From contig SVGB01000011.1 of the NCBI GenBank assembly GCA_015056565.1, positions 33,255 through 97,254 of the forward strand: a DNA stretch of 64,000 nt, written 5' to 3'. This DNA is from Butyrivibrio sp. (GTDB lineage Bacteria > Bacillota > Clostridia > Lachnospirales > Lachnospiraceae). Below are positions 59,986 to 64,000 of the stretch, in pieces. The notes under the pieces were generated by a model. It did not search any database. It had not been told where the DNA came from and was given only the letters and a program-made list of their open reading frames with translations. The position numbers were made by a program, and so were the translations under genes. Positions within the stretch are counted from its first letter, which is position 1. Every line of letters begins with the position of its first letter.

Positions 59986-61726
59986 GATCCTTCTCCTCCG
60001 TTGCTATTGTTTTAATTTTTCCCCTGTATTTATCCTCAAAACTCTCGACAGGCATCGGTCTGTCAAAGTAAAATCCCTGGAACATCTTGCATCCCATTCC
60101 CATAAGGAAATCAAGCTGCTCCTTGGTCTCTACTCCTTCAGTGATGACACCCATTCCAAGTTCGTGAGCCATATCGATCGTATAATTTAATATCACATGG
60201 GCACGTTCAAGATTATCAGTTCTTCTAAGGAAGCCCATGTCGATCTTAAGTACGTTTGCATTGATATCCTTGAGCATGTTAAGTGAAGAATATCCTGATC
60301 CGAAGTCATCAATCTCAACAGAGAAGCCACTGGACTGAAGCTCTAATATCAGCTTGGCGCACTTGGCAACATCAGAGGTAACTGCTGTTTCAGTGATCTC
60401 AATATTAAGATATTTAGGATCAATATCGTACTGTCTTGCAAGACTGATAAATTCTTTTTTAATATCCAGGTAGTACAGATCCTTGGGAGATACGTTGATG
60501 GAAATAGAAAGCCCCTCCATCTCTGTTCCCTTCCAGGCCGCCAGCTGAGCTGCTGCCAATTCCCAGATATAGCGGTCAAGCTTGTAGATAAGATCCGCTC
60601 TCTCCAGAACATTTATAAATACCGCAGGCTCAATAAGACCGTTCTCAGGATGGAGCCATCTTGCCAGCGCCTCCGCCCCAAATACAGTTCCATCAGGATA
60701 TACCTGAGGCTGCAGATATATTCCAAACTGCCTGTTGATAATAGCAAAATCGAAGCTTGATAAAACCTCTTTTTCCAAAAGAGCATTCACCAGCATCTCA
60801 TCGCTGTACCAGGCAATCTCACATACTCCGTCCTTCTTGATGGACTTGCATGCCATATAAGCCCTGTCGCACATAAGAGGAATATCCATATAGGAATCCC
60901 GAACTTCATAGACACCGATCTGCATGTGAAGAGAATAGGTCTTGCTGGTAACCCTGCCAGCAATCTCCCTCACCAGTTCCTTAAAGCCCTTCTCATCAAA
61001 GCGCTCCTTGGGAATGCACATGGCAAAGTGATCTCCGTTTATCCTGCCGTAGATATCACCGACACGGACATGCTGAAGCATCATATCTCCGATGTTGAGA
61101 AGTATATCATTGCCCTTATCTATACCAAAGAGCTGGTTAAAGAGCTTGAAATCCTTGATGTTTGAATAAAGTAAAAGATAAGGCTCTTTTGTTTCCTTGA
61201 GAAGTTCCCTTGCCGCCTCATTAAAGCCCTCTCTGTTGTAAAGGCCTGTGAGCTCGTCATGGGTAAGTCTGTACTGTTCACCTGTGCTGTTCTCTACTAT
61301 GTCTGACAGGTTCTGAACCGTATACATATAGCCCAGAAGAACATTGGAGGAATCTATTATGCTCCTGAACCGGACTCTGTAGAGTCTCTCCTTGTCTCCA
61401 TTGCTGTACACTCTGCACCAGGAAGCGGCAGTCTGCGCAATGCCAAGTCCACTCATCCACTCGAAAAAGAGATTTCCAAGAACGTCAGGATTCTCCTCTG
61501 AATGGAACATAGAAAAGGCGTGCTTGTTAGCATAGACACATTTCCTGTTTCTGTCCAGGAAGATTATGCCTATTCCAATGCTCTGCACGCCGGAATTTAC
61601 AAGTCTGATAAGATCAGCCGGATCAGACTTCTTGCTTATATAATTTATACTTTGGCCAAAGATCAAATTCGCATCCATATGACCATTGTACTCACTTTCA
61701 TCGGTAAAATCTACTAGATTTTGCAT
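59975..61726 (-). CDS. c-di-GMP phosphodiesterase (PAS-GGDEF-EAL)
   Basis: 583 residues, no membrane span. PAS-like domain (about 40-140), GGDEF domain (about 155-310) with degenerate NGDHF near 230, EAL domain (about 320-565). The EAL core is intact: FGAEALARW near 353, EITETAVTSD, DDFGSGYSSL, KIDMGFL and VITEGVETKEQLDFL. The protein should hydrolyse c-di-GMP to pGpG; the degenerate GGDEF may bind GTP as a regulator. Met17 is an alternative start. The last codons overlap the UPF0397 S-component start. Confidence 0.9.
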   Translation of the reverse strand: MQNLVDFTDESEYNGHMDANLIFGQSINYISKKSDPADLIRLVNSGVQSIGIGIIFLDRNRKCVYANKHAFSMFHSEENPDVLGNLFFEWMSGLGIAQTAASWCRVYSNGDKERLYRVRFRSIIDSSNVLLGYMYTVQNLSDIVENSTGEQYRLTHDELTGLYNREGFNEAARELLKETKEPYLLLYSNIKDFKLFNQLFGIDKGNDILLNIGDMMLQHVRVGDIYGRINGDHFAMCIPKERFDEKGFKELVREIAGRVTSKTYSLHMQIGVYEVRDSYMDIPLMCDRAYMACKSIKKDGVCEIAWYSDEMLVNALLEKEVLSSFDFAIINRQFGIYLQPQVYPDGTVFGAEALARWLHPENGLIEPAVFINVLERADLIYKLDRYIWELAAAQLAAWKGTEMEGLSISINVSPKDLYYLDIKKEFISLARQYDIDPKYLNIEITETAVTSDVAKCAKLILELQSSGFSVEIDDFGSGYSSLNMLKDINANVLKIDMGFLRRTDNLERAHVILNYTIDMAHELGMGVITEGVETKEQLDFLMGMGCKMFQGFYFDRPMPVESFEDKYRGKIKTIATEEKDHEI

Positions 61727-61763
61727 GACATCAGGCTTTTTTATCCAAAATAATCAGAACAGA

Positions 61764-62429
61764 CTAATCCCGAGCTCTTCTATGCCTTCTGTCGATCAGA
61801 AACCAGGCAAAGACCAGCACTATGATCCCTGCCGCAAACAGGTGCTGGGACTTTATCTGGAGCTTTTCTTTTGCGGGAACAAGGCTCTCATTTCTGGTCT
61901 GATAAAGCAAAAGAGTCGTCCCGATGTCGTGGGCACTGACCGTAAGAGTGTCCGCATCTACATCAATGTCCTGCTCGAGATTGCAGGCTCCCATCTCCTC
62001 AGTCATGATGAAGTATTCCCTGTCACCTGTCACTAAAAACAGCGGAACATCATACTGCATCTCCACATCCTCATAAAAGCTGCCAAGAGCTTCCGGTTCC
62101 TCTGCGCCTACCACCTTACTTGCATCCACATTAAAGAAAACTCCATAATGCAGCGCCCCAAGCTCTTTTGACTCTTTTTCAATTGCCTCTTCAAAAAGCG
62201 GAAGCTTACTCACATCCTGAATCTCATCAGACATCAAAAAAGAAAAGCTCACTTCAGCATCTTCACCAGCTGATATAGCCTCTAACTCTTTTGCTGTGAA
62301 GCAAGCTCTTGCTGCGTTGTCATAGCTTCCAAAGCGAATTTCGGGAGCTGCCACCTCTGTGGCGCTCTCCGAGCTCATTGTCACTGTAATGGTCCCCTCA
62401 CCATAAGTGACCTGTGTCGTTTCGTACAT
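61764..62429 (-). CDS. C-tail-anchored membrane protein of unknown function
   Basis: 221 residues, RBS GAAGGG before ATG. No N-terminal signal. Mostly acidic beta-rich sequence (about 1-185), then one membrane span (about 195-212, LFAAGIIVLVFAWFLI) and a basic end (RRHRRARD). This end is what surface proteins usually have, so the gene may be an N-terminally truncated surface protein next to the TnpB insertion, or a genuine tail-anchored protein. It lies 37 bp upstream of the EAL gene on the same strand. Confidence 0.55.
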   Translation of the reverse strand: MYETTQVTYGEGTITVTMSSESATEVAAPEIRFGSYDNAARACFTAKELEAISAGEDAEVSFSFLMSDEIQDVSKLPLFEEAIEKESKELGALHYGVFFNVDASKVVGAEEPEALGSFYEDVEMQYDVPLFLVTGDREYFIMTEEMGACNLEQDIDVDADTLTVSAHDIGTTLLLYQTRNESLVPAKEKLQIKSQHLFAAGIIVLVFAWFLIDRRHRRARD

Positions 62430-62494
62430 AAAAACCCTTCATAAGAAAATGTTGTTAACTCAATTATAAAGCTTATTAAAACCCCTGGTCAATT

Positions 62495-62640
62495 TAGAGG
62501 CTGGAAATGAACTACCCTCACCGACTCCACGTCGGAAAGGGTTTCTGTTATGCCGCATGGCGGCATGAACCTGTAGGATGCTCTATGCATCCTGCAGAAC
62601 AGGGCATGTCCACTATGCCTCTATCCCATTGGCTTACCTT
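62495..62640 (-). ncRNA. Candidate omega RNA (TnpB guide RNA) and element right end
   Basis: On the minus strand the end of tnpB runs through hairpins at 62571-62597, 62551-62565 and 62521-62535 to a GAGGGTAGTTCAT end near 62507, a pattern usual for IS605-type right ends in Clostridia. In TnpB systems the RNA made here carries as guide the flanking 16-20 nt, here about 62487-62506. The exact end is unknown. Confidence 0.68.
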
Positions 62641-63951
62641 TGGGAATACTTTCCTTAAGATGTTTGCAGCTCCATTTATGTCTGCATTTGTTATTGTACC
62701 ATCGTAGTGCCTGTAAAGTCCTCTCTGTATCCTCTTTCCTGAGAAAAAGTGGTTTCCTGAACTGTTCTTTTTATACACAGGGATATAGTCTTTTGCAAGA
62801 AAGTCGGCCTTTGATGTGTAGCTCTCTTCTGTGAGGACAAACCTTATACCATATTCAGCAAGTTTGTATCTGAGCATGTCTGCAAATATCAGCATTGGTA
62901 TCTGCACAAAGTTCTGGTTATTGACATGTCCTATACCTATTTCCTGTTTCTGGTATGTGTTATGTCCCATCACTACAACGTCCACATGGTTATCCCTTGC
63001 ATAGTCTGCAAGCTGTCTGCTCACCTTATGGAACTGATCCTTTATCCTTCTGTTCCTCTTTTCAGTAAGAGCATTCATCTTTCTTGTCCTGTACCTGTTG
63101 TTACATGTCATGGCACAGGAAGAGAGTCTTTTCATCTCTTTGTTGTAAAGCTGGTTGATTGACTTGATCACACCTCCCTTTATCACAAATGGCCTTGCAT
63201 CAAATGTGTTTGCTACAGCAGCTATGTTGTCTGTTCCGGGATCGATAGCCATTACTCTCAAACCCTTCAGATCCGCTACCTCTGAAAGCTCAGTGAGGAT
63301 ATCCTTATCAGCCATGGGGATTATCCCTTTATCAGGCACTGAAAGGACTACATCCAGAACAAAGCTGTTTCCGCTAGGCTTTATACGGACTTCCTTAAGA
63401 CTTACTTCTTCCGGAAGCTGACCAAGAGACAGAGTATCCCTGGTACCAGGAAACTTAAGGCCACCATCTTTGACCCTGCAGATCTGGTTAGTAAGGACAG
63501 CTGTCTTGAGTGAACCAGATGGCATATATCCCGGCATTTTGGGACAGCCTGTGAAGGCTTCAGGATTCCTGCCATATGCTTTTATCGCTTCAAAGTAAGA
63601 CTTATAGTCCCTAAGAAGGAGCTTTAATATCTGCTGATTAGCCTGCGCCGGGAGGGCATAGTATGCCTTATCCCTTGTTATCTTAAGCAGATGGTCAAGA
63701 GCATTATATGTGAGCCATTTACTAGCGCCAAGATACTTAGTTCCTGTGAGATTATCCCTTACGAGCCTGTAAATCATCATCTGATTGAAGAAAAGAGGCT
63801 TGAACAAGACCATTGAATCTACTGCAGACGAATACTGCCTTAAGATGAAATTTACCCTGTTGTACAGAACGGCTGATGATCTGCAGATATCTCTGCAATA
63901 GTCGTAGAGTATGTGGTTTTTGCTTATCCTGTATTGCCTTGTTCTGTACAC
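62548..63951 (-). CDS. tnpB: RNA-guided endonuclease TnpB (IS605 OrfB type), zinc knuckle absent
   Basis: 467 residues, GTG start at 63951 with AAGGA upstream. RuvC residues: Asp in AIDPGTDNI near 236, Glu in LTEESYTS near 374, Asp in NADINGAANIL near 423. Between RuvC II and III, where TnpB normally has CxxC...CxxC, there is no Cys pair (SGKRIQRGLYRHYDG instead). The core should still be a nuclease directed by a guide RNA encoded at its 3' end. No tnpA gene within the window. Its right end is near 62507; the left end lies beyond or near 64000. Confidence 0.86.
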   Translation of the reverse strand: MYRTRQYRISKNHILYDYCRDICRSSAVLYNRVNFILRQYSSAVDSMVLFKPLFFNQMMIYRLVRDNLTGTKYLGASKWLTYNALDHLLKITRDKAYYALPAQANQQILKLLLRDYKSYFEAIKAYGRNPEAFTGCPKMPGYMPSGSLKTAVLTNQICRVKDGGLKFPGTRDTLSLGQLPEEVSLKEVRIKPSGNSFVLDVVLSVPDKGIIPMADKDILTELSEVADLKGLRVMAIDPGTDNIAAVANTFDARPFVIKGGVIKSINQLYNKEMKRLSSCAMTCNNRYRTRKMNALTEKRNRRIKDQFHKVSRQLADYARDNHVDVVVMGHNTYQKQEIGIGHVNNQNFVQIPMLIFADMLRYKLAEYGIRFVLTEESYTSKADFLAKDYIPVYKKNSSGNHFFSGKRIQRGLYRHYDGTITNADINGAANILRKVFPKVSQWDRGIVDMPCSAGCIEHPTGSCRHAA

Positions 63952-64000
63952 GGTTGTAAATTCCTTAGCAGTATTCTATAGTTAGTATTATAGCACACAT

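Noticed and set aside
59986..60010. Vitamin riboswitch before the ECF S component
   Set aside because: The gene starts inside the EAL gene; no aptamer motif for thiamine, FMN or cobalamin was seen.

Overview
The window looks like a chromosomal stretch of a Gram-positive, moderately low-GC Clostridia member of the Lachnospiraceae/Butyrivibrio type. The grounds are the gene order dgt-dnaG-rpoD-trmK, the nucleoside kinase with TGS domain, several Rpn-type PD-(D/E)XK proteins, LPXTG pili with sortases, a clostridial c-di-GMP-I riboswitch, a CIRCE operator, a UPF0397/DUF3744 ECF transporter, and dispersed palindromes built on GGGGACGGTTCTTTTGTC. The genus is an inference; no rRNA is present.

Layout. 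1-8 kb (mostly minus strand): end of a possible sigma-factor gene, a von Willebrand lipoprotein, manA-manC for GDP-mannose, an Rpn-type nuclease, a secreted serine protease, and a uridine-kinase-like nucleoside kinase. 8-13.5 kb: the macromolecular-synthesis cluster dgt-dnaG-rpoD-trmK. 13.5-18 kb: two small unknown genes, a 190-nt palindrome and carB. 18-27.2 kb: a signalling block with two hybrid histidine kinases (one carrying a DegV domain between receiver and Hpt), a degenerate GGDEF protein and a canonical diguanylate cyclase.

27.5-36.2 kb is an integrated element of about 8.6 kb. A 25-bp repeat of the tRNA-Leu(AAG) 3' end flanks it, and a tyrosine recombinase sits next to the intact tRNA. 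Cargo: a signal peptidase, two secreted proteins, several unknown genes, an XRE regulator, and an Abi_2/AbiF-type HEPN protein whose promoter first transcribes a short hairpin-terminated leader RNA. To its left lies a tRNA-acceptor-like structured remnant.

36-41 kb: a HAD phosphatase, tRNA-Leu(CAG), a HrcA/CIRCE-controlled operon (MecA-like adaptor, arginase-fold protein, YbaK deacylase) and a second Rpn protein. 41-51.7 kb: a pilus operon (coiled-coil protein, signal peptidase, 1527-residue adhesin, pilin, class C sortase, second LPXTG protein, second sortase) led by a c-di-GMP-I riboswitch with terminator. 52-62.4 kb: a third Rpn protein, a flagellar hook-type gene, cysE, dus, an ECF vitamin-type transporter and an EAL phosphodiesterase. 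62.5-64 kb: a stand-alone TnpB with a probable omega RNA.

Common thread: c-di-GMP synthesis (25.7-27.2 kb) and breakdown (60-61.7 kb) genes share the window with a c-di-GMP riboswitch in front of the pilus operon and with a flagellar hook-type gene. This is consistent with a sessile/motile switch, though the link between these particular genes is inferred.
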